Shown here: positions 48,283 through 60,763 of the stretch, piece by piece | Numbering within the stretch: position 1 is the first letter of the stretch | How the letters are laid out: every line of letters starts with the position of its first letter | Assembly (NCBI RefSeq): GCF_963576675.1 | Contig: NC_088919.1 | Coordinates: 62,330,578 to 62,394,577, forward strand | Length of the DNA stretch: 64,000 bases | DNA from: Euphorbia lathyris | Taxonomy: Eukaryota; Streptophyta; Magnoliopsida; Malpighiales; Euphorbiaceae | Direction of reading: 5' to 3' | Translations under genes and position numbers: made by a program | The notes under the pieces: model-generated | What the model was told of the DNA's origin: nothing | What the model saw: the letters and a program-made list of their open reading frames with translations, nothing else | Databases searched by the model: none

Positions 48283-49178
48283 CAGTGGCGAATACAGGAT
48301 TACTCGGTTGGGAGACCGATTTTACATGTACGTTTGGGAAAAAACGTTTTTGCTAAATCGAACTTGTTTAATTTCTTTTGTATATATGCGTGTTATAATT
48401 TGAATGGTCAAGAACCAATTTTTAAGTATTAATGTACAATTTCTCAAAATTACGATAGATTTCGTTTAATAGTCCTAATAGTAAAAAAAATTGGATTTAA
48501 GGAGGGCTGAAGATATAAAAAAAAATTAATAATTTGGATTTAAGGAGGCCTAAGAAGCCAAAAAAATTAGAAATTTGGATTTAGACAGGCTTAACAGGCA
48601 TAAGAAAATTAGAAATTTGGATTTATGGAGTACCTAATAGGCCCAAAATATTGAAATTTTGAATTTTGGACAAACTTAACACGTAATTGGATATATTTAA
48701 ATTTTTTTATTAGTTCAATGTTAGTTTCTAAAAAATATAACATTTTTACATTTTTTTATTTTTAGTTTTAAAATTTTAAAATTTAATTTAGAAATGCAGT
48801 TGTTTGAGTCTCAAAAATAAGAAAGTACTTTTTTTAATTGCAAAGACATAATAAAAATGAGTTCAAAAGTGTTATGAAAATAAATAAATTAATTAATAAT
48901 AGTAACATAGTTTTATAATTATTGAAAAATAAAACTTAAATAAATAAAAACTTTCTAAAATAAATTGAGGTTGAGAGAAATTGAACCTTGGATCTTTTAA
49001 AAAAAAAGTAAGTGTTTTTAACCCTCCCATCTATCTTTAAACAATTAAATATTACTACATAGAATCTATATAGACTATTACTAATATTAGGGGGGCCGAA
49101 ACTACTCGTAATCATGGAAGTTCCGGTGGCCGGAGGGGCCCGGGCCCCTCCGTCCACCCCCCATATATCCACCCCTGA
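48283..49178 (+). mobile_element. Non-autonomous hAT element
   Basis: Termini CAGTGGCGAATA and the inverse of TCAGGGGTGGATA are flanked by a perfect 8-bp duplication CTCATTTC (48275-48282, 49179-49186), which is the hAT target size. Sub-terminal GC-rich GGCCGGAGGGGCCCGGGCCC at 49129-49148 is typical of this CAGTGGCGGA... group in plants. There is no transposase. An internal tandem repeat lies at 48485-48665. Confidence 0.83.
48485..48665 (+). repeat. Degenerate ~58-bp tandem repeat inside the hAT element
   Basis: About three to four diverged copies of a unit containing TTGGATTTAAGGAGGCCTAA and AAAATTAGAAA occur in a row. Confidence 0.65.
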
Positions 49179-49206
49179 CTCATTTCAATGTGTGAACCAC
49201 TGCACC

Positions 49207-49586
49207 TAGACCTGGCAATTGTCGTGTCATTTTCGTATTCATGTCACAATCATGTTAGCCTATTCATGTTAGTGTCGATTTCATATTGTGTTTTTGGATT
49301 ACATATAATTGTCTTATGCATATATATTAATGCTAATTTTAAAAATATAATAAGATATATGGTACTATTTTTAAATTTTTTATCTCATTTTTAAATTAGT
49401 ATGTTAACACTAACTTTGGAAAAGCCCGATAATATCATGTTATGGGGTCATTTAATGTGTTTATAACAATTTAGGAGGTTTGAATTATATTTGTAAGTAA
49501 TGATTATAATTTTATTACCTTTATTAATAAATTGCGTGTCGGTTTCGTATCGTGTAATCGGGTTGTTGGTACTTTTGTCAGCTCTA
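49207..49586 (+). mobile_element. hAT-like MITE, 380 bp
   Basis: Imperfect terminal inverted repeats TAGACCTGGCAATTGT and TAGAGCTGACAAAAGT (the latter inverted) bound an AT-rich interior. Internal GTGTC...TTTCGTAT motifs also appear near both ends. Flanks share TGCAC but no full target duplication, so it is old or misdelimited. Confidence 0.45.
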
Positions 49587-52256
49587 CTTGCACGGCCTTT
49601 TTGAAGGCCGCACTTGTCTTTTTTCCACCGAATTTCAAAAGGTTTATAAAAGGTGTAACTCTCCGTGGATCGAGATGCCCCGAGCTAGAATCAAAATGAA
49701 TCATTTTGTATAATTAGCTATTCTATGTGGTATTGTCTTGTCGAAATTAGGTCATTAATTGAATATAATTAGGATATGTTTCAATTTTTTCGATCATTTT
49801 CAATCAAGTGTAGTTTTTTTTTTTTGTAGCATGTCATATGGAAGCATGAACAACTTAACCACTATCTAACAAAAAAAAAATATTTAATTGATTGGTTAAT
49901 AGTCATATCAAAGCTTTCAAGCAAGTTTATCGATATTTTTGGTCATTTTTTTATGATGATCTTATATGTGGCAAGCATAGTTTTTAAAATTTTGGTAAGT
50001 TATTTTTATCAATTGTTGGCGATATTTTTGAGTAACAAAAATATTCCCTTTACAACCTTGACTTGTGCGGAAAAAATGCGGGCGTGCCAGAGAATTAGGT
50101 TCTCAACCTACGTTTAAGAAAACGGTTTTTATAGATATGCGTCTGTGTCTAATGAATAACTGACTAATAATCAAACAATTGTATGGGAAAAGCAAGGATT
50201 GTGAAAATGTTTCCCTGGGTTCCTAGTTGCCGTCAGCACAACTTTAACTAGAATTGGACCAATAGTTTTCAGTAATTAAAAATGTAGGAATAATAAAGCA
50301 AACACAAGGATTTGGGGATTTTTCTTTATATTTACTTTAAAATAAGAGTTTTGGGTTACAATAAACCGAATAGGAATAATTATAGCTAAGACAAATAGCA
50401 AATTGAATATCCACAATGTCAAAAGCAATAAATATGATTATAATTGAGATTGAAATGAACAATTGAAATAAATTAACCGAAGCGGTGAACCGTTGTGTCA
50501 AAGCGTCGCGTTGAAACGTTGTGTCTGCCTGAGGTCGTTATCCCGAGACCGATGCTTGACTTGAGTAAAATGTGTGTTTAGTAGGCTTAATTGATTGGGC
50601 TTGAATATTTGGGAATTGGGATTGTTGTGATAAAATTGATATTTTGGCTAGAAAATTGAGTATTTGGATGTGAATTTGAGTAGGAAAAACAAATCGGATT
50701 TGTGTTTGGTCAGAAAAGAGCAAATTATACCGAATCAGGGACCGAGAGGGATGATTTTAGTGGCTAAAATCGGGCAAAAGGGGGCTGATATAAATTGATG
50801 TTCAGTTTGATGAACGAAAGCTTGAGATTATAGCGATTGTAGCTAAAATTGTTGATAAGAATCAAGGGTTAGTGATTGAGATTGGCTCGGAAGCTTGAAT
50901 ATGGACCGAATTGTGACCGAATTTGGCTAGAAATATATGAATAGGCTGAATATATTTGAGAATTGTATTGATATGTGTTGTGTATTGCAGTATTGGATTG
51001 ATTATTTTGGTATTGATATTGGTTTTGTATTGATTATGGGGGGGGGGGGGGGGGGGGGGGTGTGTGTTGAATGAAGAAGAAGAAAGGTTATTTATAGGAT
51101 GAATTTGCACCCACTTACCCACTACTCATGTCATGACTCCACTAAGCACAAAATGGAGTAGTGCTTCCTTATTTTTAGGCCTCAACTTTGCTTGTGTAAG
51201 TTGACCCGAAATTGCTTGTGTTTCTGCAGCTGACTTCATAAAATTCCTGCTCTCTCTGTGTTTGTCCTATGGTGCTGCTGAAGATGGATCCAGAAAGCTG
51301 TGGACGTCTATTTTCTGGATCCAAGCTCACTTCTGAAGTTCTTGAACGTTTAGCTTGTCGAACAAATTAATCAAAAGTGATCAGTGGCCTATTTCAGATT
51401 TCCTGCATTAAGAAAGTTAGTTTTTTTAATGGTTAAGAAAGTTAGTTTAGTGGCATTTTCCACTTTGTCACCCACTATAACCCACTACTTTGTCACCCAC
51501 TAACCCACTTTCTTCTCTTCTTTTGACTATTTCTTTTTTATTTTATATTTTTTATTTCTTTTATTTTGTATTTTTTTTATTTTTCTCTTATTTCCTTTAT
51601 TTTTTACATCAAAATGATAAAAATGACAAACGATAGGTTATAATTATAACGTATGGTTTGAATGTGAATAAATGTAAAAATTAGTGAACTTAGGTTATAA
51701 TTATAACCTATGGTAAAAATATAAATAAATGTAAAAATTACATTTACCCCCAACAATTACCCCCCCCCCCCCCTCCCTTCTCTTTTACGTAATGGAATTA
51801 CGTAATAAGAGAAAGTTTTTATTTTACCTTTACCCCCTAACTTTCCTAATTCTAACTCTTATCCCATAAAATTTTAATTGAATAAATCTTATGAAATTAA
51901 TGGCCTACTTGTGAAAATACTAAATCCTAATTTGTTTAAAAAGGAAAATGAAATTGATCTGAACTTCCCTAAACTAATTCGGCCCATTAAAGAATTAAAA
52001 TTTTGGGCCTTTTGAACCTAATGAACAACCACAAAGGCTTGGATTAAACTCAATATACAACTTAAGCCAAATTCTAACTAAATTAAAAGCCAAATTACAG
52101 CCTAAACCCAAATTTATTTTTCCCTCCTTTTCTTCTTTCGATTTCTTCCTCACCATCGCACCCTGCGATTTTGACTTCCTTCCTCACCATCACACCCGAC
52201 GTTCTTCTTCTCCAGCGACCTTCGCCGTCTTCGTCTTCTTCCGCAGCGTTCTTTTT
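49587..52256. other. AT-rich intergenic stretch without recognised gene
   Basis: No open frame over 90 codons has a domain. Repeat-like features are a G23 run (51038-51060), a C14 run (51760-51773) and two copies of a ~75-bp unit with the palindrome GGTTATAATTATAA (51630-51740). At 52130-52256 there is TC-rich, leader-like sequence just before the Copia remnant. Some of 50050-51100 could be an old LTR, but no matching pair was found. Confidence 0.5.
51038..51060 (+). repeat. Homopolymer G23
   Basis: A run of 23 G followed by TGTGTG. Such runs are rare in plant DNA and the length may be uncertain in the assembly. Confidence 0.9.
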
Positions 52257-55242
52257 CGTCGTCCGCTGTCAGATTCAGTTGAGGAATCATGATGGAGTAA
52301 CCAAAAATTTGACAGATGTCAGATACGTGCCGAGCTTGACGAAGAATCTTATTTCAGTGGGAGTCTTGAGAAAAAAGGGTTTCACTATTGTTATTAAAGA
52401 AGATTCCATGAAGGTCATCTCTGGCGCACTTGTGGTAATGAAGGGCATTCAAAGGAGCAACAACTTGTACTATTATGATGGTAGTACAATTACTGGAGCA
52501 GCAGCAGTGGTTTCCAGTGATGATAAAGAGCTAAAAGCAACCAGATTGTGGCATATGCGGTTGGGGCATGCCGACGAAAAGTCCTTGAAAGCTTTGGCGA
52601 GTCAAGGGTTATTGAATGGAGTTCGGACCTGCAAGTTAGATCTTTGTCAGCATTGTATCAAAGGGAAGCAGACGAGAGTGAAGTTTGGCACTGCAATCCA
52701 TAATACTAAGGGTATTTTGGACTATGTTCACTCAGATGTATGGGGACCTTCCAAAACAGTTTCGTTGGGGGGTAAATCCTATTATGTTACCTTTGTTGAC
52801 GATTTCTCTAGAAGAGTGTGGGTGTACACTATGAAGTCGAAGGATGAAGTGTTGGGAATTTTTCTCATGTGGAAAAAGATGATGGAGACTTAGACAAGAA
52901 GGAAAATCAAATGTCTCTGGTCAGATAATGGTGGAGAGTACAAAAGTGACCCTTTCATGAAAGTTTGTCAAGATGAAAGAATTTTCCGAAACTTCACAAT
53001 AAGAAATACACCACAACAGAATGGGGTGGCAGAACGTATGAATCGAACTCTATTGGAGAAAGTTCGATGTATGTTGTCCAATGCTGGTTTGGGCAGACAG
53101 TTCTGGGTTGAGGCTGTAACATACGCTAGCCATCTCATTAATCGGTTACCATCATCTGCTATCAACGGCAAGACACCTTTAGAGGTGTGGCATGGAAAAC
53201 CAGCTAAAGATTATAATTCCTTACGTGTGTTTGGTTCCACTGCATACTACCACGTTAAGGAATCAAAGTTGGATCCGAGAGCAAAAGAAGCGGTATTTAT
53301 GGGCATTTCCTCTAGAGTCAAAGGATATCGCTTATGGTGCCATGAGTCCAAGAAGATAATCTTTAGCAGGGATGTTACCTTTGATGAATCCACCATATTG
53401 AAGAAGGTAGAAGATAAGCAAGCAGATGGTACTCCACAGCAGGTGGAGGATACTTCCAAACAGGTGGAGTTTGAAGGAGGTAGAAAAATTGATCCAGCAA
53501 TGGAATCTAATAGTCATACTGTAGAAGAATCGGATGAAGAATGTGAGATTCCAGCACAAGAATCGCCACAACAAGAGATGCCAATTGCATTGAGAAAGCC
53601 ACATAGAAATAGAAAAAACATGCTTGCTATGAAGATACGGTGGCTTGTGCATCTTCAGTTGAAGAAATTCCTACCTCTTATTTTGAAGCTATACAAAGTT
53701 CAGAAGATGAAAGATGGAGAAATGTTATGGATGAGGAGATGTAGTCCCTCGAAAAGAATCAGACATGGAAGCTAGCAAGTCTACCAAAGGGAAAGAAGGC
53801 AATTGGATGCAAATGGATGTTTGCAATAAAAGGAGGGATTTCCTGACAAGTCCAGTGTTCGCTACAAGGCAAGGTTGGTGGCTAAAGGCTATGCTCAGAA
53901 GGAGGGAATTGATTACAATGAAGTATTTTCTCCAGTTGTAAAACACACCTCCATAAGAATATTGTTGGCTTTGGTAGCACAGTTTGATTTGGAACTAGTT
54001 CAATTGGATGTAAAGACTGAGTTTTTACATGGGGACTTGGAGGAGGAAATCTATATGACTCAGCCAGAGGGATACAAGGTTCTTGGTAAGAAAAACTTAG
54101 TGTGCAAGTTGAGCAAATCATTGTATGGATTGAAGCAATCTCCAAGGCAGTGGTACAAGAGATTTGATAAGTTCATGATGGGGCAGAAGTGCACCAAAAG
54201 CAAGTATGATCACTGTGTATATTTACGCAAGCTACAAGATGGATCATTTTTCTACCTTCTCCTTTATGTTGATGATATGTTGATTGCATCAAAAAATAAA
54301 GGAGAGATAGAAAAATTGAAGGCTCAACTGAATCAAGAATTCGAAATGAAAGATTTAGGTGAGGCCAAGAAGATTCTCGGTATGGAGATAAGCAGAGATA
54401 GGAATTTGGGGAGACTTTGTTTGACTCAAAAGAAATATCTGAAGAAAGTACTAAGACATTTTGGCATGGATGAGAACACAAAATCAGTCAGTACTCCACT
54501 TGCTCCTCATTTCAAACTTAGTGCAACTCTATCTCCACAAAGTGATGAAAAACGAGAACATATGTCAAATGTTCCATATGTGAATGCAGTTGGTAGCTTG
54601 ATGTACGCAATGGTGTGTACGAGGCCCGACATTTCACATGCAGTTGGAGTTGTGAGTAGGTATATGCATAATCCTAGTAAAGGACATTGGCAAGCTGTGA
54701 AATGGATTCTACAGTATATCTAACATACTGTGGATGTTGGTTTGGTGTTTGAGCGGGATGTGAAAGTCGGCCAATGCATAGTGGGATATTGTGATTCAGA
54801 ATATGCCAGTGACTTGGATAATCGGTGATCAACTATTGGTTATTCGTTTACCATAGCAAAGGCACCAGATAGTTGGAGGTCTACCTTATAGTCGATAGTT
54901 GCTTTGTCTACGATAGAGGCAGAGTACATGGCAGTTACAGAAGTTGTTAAGGAGGCAATTTGGCTTCAAGGGTTGCAAAAAGAGTTAGGAATTGGACAGA
55001 AGCATGTCAAAGTGCATTGTGACAGTCAAAGTGCTATTTATTTAGCAAAGAACCAAGTCTATTATGCAAGGACGAAGCATATCGACGTTCGTTATCATTT
55101 TGTAAGGGAAATTCTTGAAGCGGGTCAAATACAGCTTCAGAAGATTCCGACCGCTGACAATCCTGCAGATATGGCAACGAAGGTGGTAACATCAATCAAG
55201 TTTCAACATTGTTTGGACTTGATTAATGTTATCTCTACTTGA
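52257..55242 (+). pseudogene. pol: Copia pol remnant (Tnt1/Tork-like), 5' truncated
   Basis: Homology starts inside protease (NLTDVRYVPSLTKNLISVG); gag and the protease active site are gone. Integrase follows with LWHMRLGH...CQHC, HSDVWGP, SDNGGEYK and NGVAERMNRT. Reverse transcriptase has VQLDVKTEFLHGDLEE, LYGLKQSPRQWYKRFD and YVDDMLIAS, and RNase H has YCDSEYASD, STIEAEYMA and CDSQSAIYLAKN. Breaks include a stop at 52891, a frameshift near 53730-53870 between integrase and reverse transcriptase, and stops at 54721, 54826 and 54890. The frame ends at 55242, followed by polypurine tract and LTR. It is an old insertion and clearly different from the Sirevirus family. Confidence 0.93.
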
Positions 55243-55318
55243 AGTTGCAATTTGAAGACACTATTGAGTATGGGAATGGATGGAGAGATAGTTTGGTTGA
55301 TGTTTCTTAGAAGATCGC

Positions 55319-55330
55319 CAAGGTGGAGAT
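55319..55330 (+). other. Polypurine tract of the Tnt1/Tork-like remnant
   Basis: CAAGGTGGAGAT immediately precedes TGTAGAAAA at the start of the LTR. This is the common Tnt1-type tract. Confidence 0.75.
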
Positions 55331-55694
55331 TGTAGAAAAATGGCTCGCTTTTAAGAAGCTCATATTGTTAGCCTAAAGGGAAGAAGAGGAAAAGGTGTAT
55401 ATTAGTTGTTCAAAGTCCCACATTGGAAAGTTAGACTTTTTAGGGGAGTTTGGAAGACTATATATTTGGGCTTGGGTTATAGGTTTAAGGTACCCCGCAA
55501 CTAGCCTCCTCTAATTTCTAAGGCTTGGTTGTTTTCTCCTCCTTTCTCTATTGTAATATTTGCTCTTTTGCAATAATATTTAGTAGTGTCCGAGGACATA
55601 GGCAATATTGGCCGAACCTCGTTAATTCTAGTGTCTTCTCTATTTGTTTTATGCTTTAGCTTTCAATTTGCTAGTCGTGTCCGTTTCCTCAACA
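55331..55694 (+). repeat. 3' LTR of the Tnt1/Tork-like remnant
   Basis: 364 bp beginning TGTAGAAAA and ending CCTCAACA. No 5' LTR is present in the window. ABCC intron sequence begins directly after 55694. The CCCACATTGGAAAGTTAGAC and TTTGGGCTTGGG stretches are typical of this LTR group. Confidence 0.8.
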
Positions 55695-55752
55695 GGATCC
55701 ATTTGTCAGTAAAAAATAATAGGCTTCAAAAAGAAAGTTACTAGTTATTTAC

Positions 55753-57759
55753 CAAAACAAGATCTGCAGATTCAAAAAATGTCAGCTGATGTGTAGCATA
55801 TATGACAGTCTTTTGAGACAGGAGTTGCATCAGACATTTCTGCACACAAAAATCCAACTTTTAAATGAAGCTAGAGATACATGATTGTTTTAGCAACATA
55901 CAAAGAGCTTGAAATAATAATAGAAAGGCGCTTACACTGAATAGAAGTGCTCTAGTATGTGCATCAACAGCACTGAAAGGATCGTCCAGGATATAAACAT
56001 CCGACTTACTATAAACAGCCCTGGCAAGTTGAATTCTCTGCTTCTGCCCTCCACTCAAATTGAGCCCTCTCTCTCCCACCAAAGTCAAATCCACGTTAAT
56101 CCATGCCCCAATATCTTGGTTCAAAGCACAAGCTTCCAAAACTTCTTCATAGAAGGCCTGATTCATATCCTTGCCAAACAACACATTTTCTTTCACTGTT
56201 CCTGTTTGAATCCAAGCACTTTGGGGAACATAAGCCTTTGTTCCGTAAACCTGAATTGCTGCTCCGGTAATTCTGGGGATTTCAGCTAGTATACTACAAA
56301 GTAGGCTTGATTTTCCAGACCCAACTGATCCACAAACTGCAACTTTATAGCCCTTCATTATTTTGATATTGTCTAGAATTTTTATGGCAGGTTTCTTCAA
56401 GTTGTAGTCACTTGTATCCCAACCATATTCTCCCGCTTCAAGTTCAATCGCAAGGTCTGATACTGATGGAACATGGAACGGTATCTGCTTTCTTTGACCC
56501 TCTTTTCTTAAAATCTCATGGATTCGATCAATGGACACTTTAGTTTGAGTAGCCATGGAAATCAGCTCCGACATGTTGTAAATTGGCTCTTGCAAAATTC
56601 TGAAAGTAGCTAAAGCAGAAAGCACTGTGCCTGTTGTTAATGGTGTTTTTAACAAGATGTAGACCCCAAAGGTAATAACAGTAACTAGAGTCGGTGAGGC
56701 CCAAAACAGAAAGGCTATGGCTGACTTTGTATACAAGTATTTATTTAGCCAATTTCTCTCTGTGTCTCTAAGTTGAAGAAGCCTATTCAAAAATGTTGAT
56801 TCCCATGAATACAGTTTCAGAACTCTCATGCTCTTAAGAGTTTCTAAAGTTGCTTTAATTCTAGAATCCTTAGATTCCATTATCCTAGAATGAAACTGTT
56901 CTTGCTTATTAGCCAATGGAATATTGCTCACCATTACTAAAATTGTGGAAGAAAGAGCAGCCAATGAAGGGGCAGCACCAAGATTTATGTAAAGAATTAT
57001 AAGGGCTAAAAAGACCTGAAGTAGCAGCAGCCAAACTCCATGGATGTTCCAGCAGAAATCTCCAATTCTCTCCACATACACATTGATCATATTTACTATT
57101 TTGCCATTGCTGGGGCCAGCATATTTGACGGATAGAGATTTCTTGTAGATCATTACAATTAGCGCTGCTCTTACTCGTATGCCAATCCTCCGAGCTCCGA
57201 AATACCACTGTCTTTGAGTTAATGATTCTATAGTCTTGGAGAAGAAGAAGATGGATGCGATAATAAACCCATAGAGATAGCTCGAATCATCATGTTTCTC
57301 GGATAAGAAACTCACAAATCGTGTTATGAGAAGAGGACCTATATAGGAGGCAAGCGTATTAATGACTGCAAAAGATGAAAAGTAGCAGTTCAAAAAGATG
57401 GAATAAAATCTGCTTTCTAAACAAAATCCAAAGAGTAAGAAAACAACAAGTTACCTGCAAATATCCCATTTATGATAAAAAAAATTCCTCACAGAATAAA
57501 AAATGGCCATTAGCAAATTAGAGGTCTCAGTGTTCCCTTTCCCAAGAGATTCTTCAAGCAATGACGAAGCATGCTTTGCTGTTTCTGATTGCGGAATTTC
57601 TGGAATTTGAGATACTTCCAGTTTTTGCAATCTTCCCCTACTAAACAGTGGATTCAGCCATTGGAATGTTATTTGGCTCCAAATTCCAGCATTAGCCAAG
57701 CTAGTTAAATTGATTTCACGATCTTTTACAAGCAAAGATTCTTCCATATCACTTTGCAT
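55753..57759 (-). pseudogene. ABCC (MRP-type) transporter gene, first half only
   Basis: Three exons on the minus strand encode membrane domain 1 and nucleotide-binding domain 1 of a plant ABCC transporter, a vacuolar-type ATP-driven pump for conjugates. Exon 1 (57455-57759) starts MQSDMEESLLVKD and has ITFQWLNPLFSRG. Exon 2 (57365-55936) has NTLASYIGPLLITRF, Walker A GSVGSGKSSLL, PQSAWIQTGTVKENVLFG, signature LSGGQKQR and Walker B YILDDPFSAVDAH. Exon 3 (55839-55753) has KCLMQLLSQKTVIYATHQL. Junctions are GT-AG and in phase, except that exon 1 has an 8-base T run (57477-57484) that shifts the frame just before the splice; seven would restore it. The next intron is cut by a Copia LTR, and membrane domain 2 and NBD2 are absent. 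The N-terminal TMD0 is also missing. Confidence 0.9.
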
Positions 57760-57800
57760 CTTATGCTTTCATTATATTTTTGTTTTGTAGCTTAGGATCC

Positions 57801-57808
57801 TATTTATA
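57801..57808 (-). promoter_or_regulatory. Candidate TATA box of the ABCC gene
   Basis: TATAAATA on the minus strand lies about 42 bp before the presumed start codon at 57759. Expected transcription would start about 30 bp downstream, leaving a very short leader. It supports 57759 as the real 5' end of the coding region. Confidence 0.45.
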
Positions 57809-58902
57809 CACGTTCTTGAAGCTGCTACATTAATAGAGAAGATATCCAGAATCAGTCAATTGTGAACCAGCATAATTTCAAATCATACATATTTTCTTAT
57901 TTCAAAACAACACTCATCCATATACGAATGTTTAATAAGTAGAAACAATTTACATATATAGTTATTTTGAAAGAAAAATCAACTAATAACAACATTTGAA
58001 CCAAACGAACTTCTCTAGAATTATTTGTTAAACATATTGTTTGAATGTAGCTTAGAATTGAGTAGCTTTGTTTCATTGATAGAAGTAGAGATGAAAATCA
58101 TGTACACGATCCGACAACACAATACGGACCAATATGAATTTAGTGAGCTAGAGTTTTAATGAAATATGTAATGGGTTGTTTTTAGGAATGTAAATGAGTC
58201 AAACTACTCATGAACGGCTCATGTTTAGCTCGATAAAAGTTTGATTCGGTTCAATTTACAAATTCATCAAAATGTAACTTCCAAATGATCTGCAGTTTAT
58301 TCATGTAATTGCACAATTGTATGCTCGTTAAGGGTGACAACTTCTGGCACGGTAACATGATTTATACACGTCGCAATTATCATTTTTATTGAATTTGCAT
58401 CTTTTGTAATCAAATGGAATATACGAATAACATAAGACGATTATCACACTATAACCCAAATTGCTACCCATTAGAAATCCTACACTAGAAATTATGATTC
58501 AGCTACTTATGATTCAGCTACTTGAAGAAGAAAAAGAAAAAGGACATGACAATACCTATGATTCAGCTACTTGAAGCAGAATGGAACCAATATATTTTTG
58601 ATAGTGATGGAACGAAGCAGAATTTCAGAGGTAATTAATTAATTACTTTATTTTTTTCATAGCAATTAAAGAAAAAACAAACTGATTCTATAGAATATTA
58701 ATCAAATAAAATATCAAATTGACAGGCAAATTTTCACGTAATAATTAAAATAGTTGAGCCTCTTATAATATGTGTGGATTCATATTACACGTGTCAAAAT
58801 ATGTATGGAAGCTTCTCCATTTGATATGGAGAACCGGGTGCTTCTAATAATTTGCCATCCATTTTGGCTATATGGGCTTAATTTTAATTTATTTTAAAAA
58901 TA
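57809..58902. other. Upstream region of the ABCC pseudogene, no gene seen
   Basis: AT-rich non-coding DNA. At 58491-58576 the phrase ATGATTCAGCTACTT occurs three times, a small local duplication. A GACAACTTCTGGCACGGTAA stretch near 58336 resembles repetitive DNA but has no clear ends. Confidence 0.5.
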
Positions 58903-59688
58903 AAATACCAAAATAGGCTTAACGTTTTTGGGAAAGTACCAATTTAGGCTTAACATTTACAAAATAGCACCAATATAGACTTAACATTTACAAAATAATA
59001 TGAATTTAAGCTTAATGTTTACAAACTATATCCAATTTAAAAACGTCACAATTAATCATATTATATTCTTTCCTTATTAACTTTATATGTTATCTTTTTG
59101 TTTATTTTTATTTTCTTATTTATTATAATACAATTAATTAGTATTCTTGTCCATTAAAACCTTATATTTATTTTCCATCAATGATTTAGTTTTATGAGTC
59201 ATGGAATCATTGATGGAAAACAAATATAAGGTCTTAATGGGTAAGAATACTAATTAATTGTATTATAATAAATAAGAAAATAAAACTAAATAAAAAGATA
59301 ACATATAAAGTTAATAGGAAAAGAATATAATATGATTAATTGTGACGTTTTTAAACTAGATATAGTTTGTAAACGTTAAGCTTAAATTCGCATTATTTTG
59401 TAAACGTTAAGCCTATATTGATACTATTTTGTAAACGTTAAGCCTAAATTGGTACTTCCCCGAAAATCTTAGGCCTATTTTGGTACTTTATGTGACGTGG
59501 CGCTGAGTTGGCAGACTTAACGGATGACGTGTCACGTTCTGTTAATAATTCCTAAATTGATGCTATGTTGACGTTAAGCCTAAATTGATGTTATGTTGTA
59601 AACGTTAGGCCTGTATTGGTGCTATTTCGAATGTGGAGCCTAAAATGATACTTTTCCAAAAACCTTAAACCTATTTTAATACCTTATT
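58903..59688 (+). mobile_element. Large palindrome from Mutator-type MITE family 1
   Basis: Arms of nearly 290 bp (about 58903-59190 and 59190-59480) are inverted copies containing ACCAAAATAGGCTTAACG and AATTAGTATTCTTG. A further fragment of the same family (TAGGCCT, AAATTGATG and ACCTTAAACCTATTTTAATA) follows to about 59688. It looks like one member inserted in or next to another. No clear target duplication was found, so the borders are approximate. Confidence 0.65.
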
Positions 59689-60345
59689 GTATTAAATTTA
59701 ATAAAGTATTCAAATTTTTGAGTAATTAGTGTAAATTGTTTAAGCTACACCACCATATTGTATTAAATTGCAAATAAAGAATAAGAAAATATATAATATG
59801 TATTATTGTTTGCGGCTAATATTTTAGTTTTATTTTTATATAATTAAATAGAATATATAATTACTTCAAAAAAATATATATTATAATTATATTATATATG
59901 TGATAAAATAAAAATAATAAATCAGGAAAATAAATAAAAAAGAATAAAACGAAAAGAAATTTCAAAAATGAGAAAAGGACTGTTACTATTTCTATTTTTT
60001 TTTATTTGTAAGTGTATCCACCGCCGACAGCAGTGACTATTCACTTTTGCGAATGGTTTGCACCTCTATGGGTGGACTGCTGGCCACGGAAATTCTTTCC
60101 ATTCCCAAAGACGATGATCGAACTTTGGACCTTTGGTTGAGGAGAAGCCTTTACCACTCAACCACAAACCCGTGGTTATTACTATTTCAATTTTTAGTAA
60201 TTGTACTTTTCATTCTTTTTTTTTTTTTTTGTAGGAAATTCTACTTTTCATTCTTAATTATAGTTTGAAAATTAATATAGGGATAATTATATTTATAATT
60301 TTGAAAATAAATTTCATTTGGAACTTGGGGACATATATTTAAATT
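59689..60345. other. AT-rich stretch, no gene seen
   Basis: Very AT-rich sequence with a short GC-richer patch at 60018-60175 whose wording (GATCGAACTTTGGACCTTTGG) resembles transposon tails common in plants. I assign no feature to it. Confidence 0.45.
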
Positions 60346-60754
60346 AGCCTAATATACAAATAACCTCTGAACTTGTCCAAATGTTGCAACTGCCTTTCTC
60401 TCAACTTTCAATTGTAACAATTTACCTCTCAAACTTGTCCAATTGTAAAACATAACCCCAAATTGGGAATTTTTTTACCCCGTATTTGAAGCAACCGTAA
60501 AAACATTTCTCCGGATTCGTATCACGTCAAAGATCTGATTATCATACTCCACGTGCGTTGTAGTTTTTGTATTTCACGCGTTTCTTCAATTGTCGTCCAT
60601 GTCAGCAATTTGGGGTTATGTTTTACAATTGGACAAGTTTGAGGGTTATGTTTTACGATTGGATAAGTTTGAGGGGTAAGTTATTACAATTGAAAATTAG
60701 AGAGGGCAGTTGCAACATTTGGACAAGTTTAGAGGGTTATTTGTGTATTAGGCT
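60346..60754 (+). mobile_element. Mutator-type MITE (family 2), 409 bp
   Basis: Terminal inverted repeats AGCCTAATATACAAATAACC and AGCCTAATACACAAATAACC extend well inward, with AACTTGTCCAAATGTTGCAA in both arms. Flanking ATTTAAATT (60337-60345) and ATTTAAATG (60755-60763) form a 9-bp duplication with one mismatch. The interior has no coding sequence. Confidence 0.82.
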
Positions 60755-60763
60755 ATTTAAATG

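Noticed and set aside
51038..51060. The G23 run as a telomere-like or G-quadruplex regulatory site.
   Set aside because: There is no TTTAGGG repeat and no gene nearby. A homopolymer alone does not support either role.
53332..53652. A minus-strand open frame of 106 codons over the Copia remnant.
   Set aside because: It is antisense to integrase C-terminal sequence and lacks any motif.
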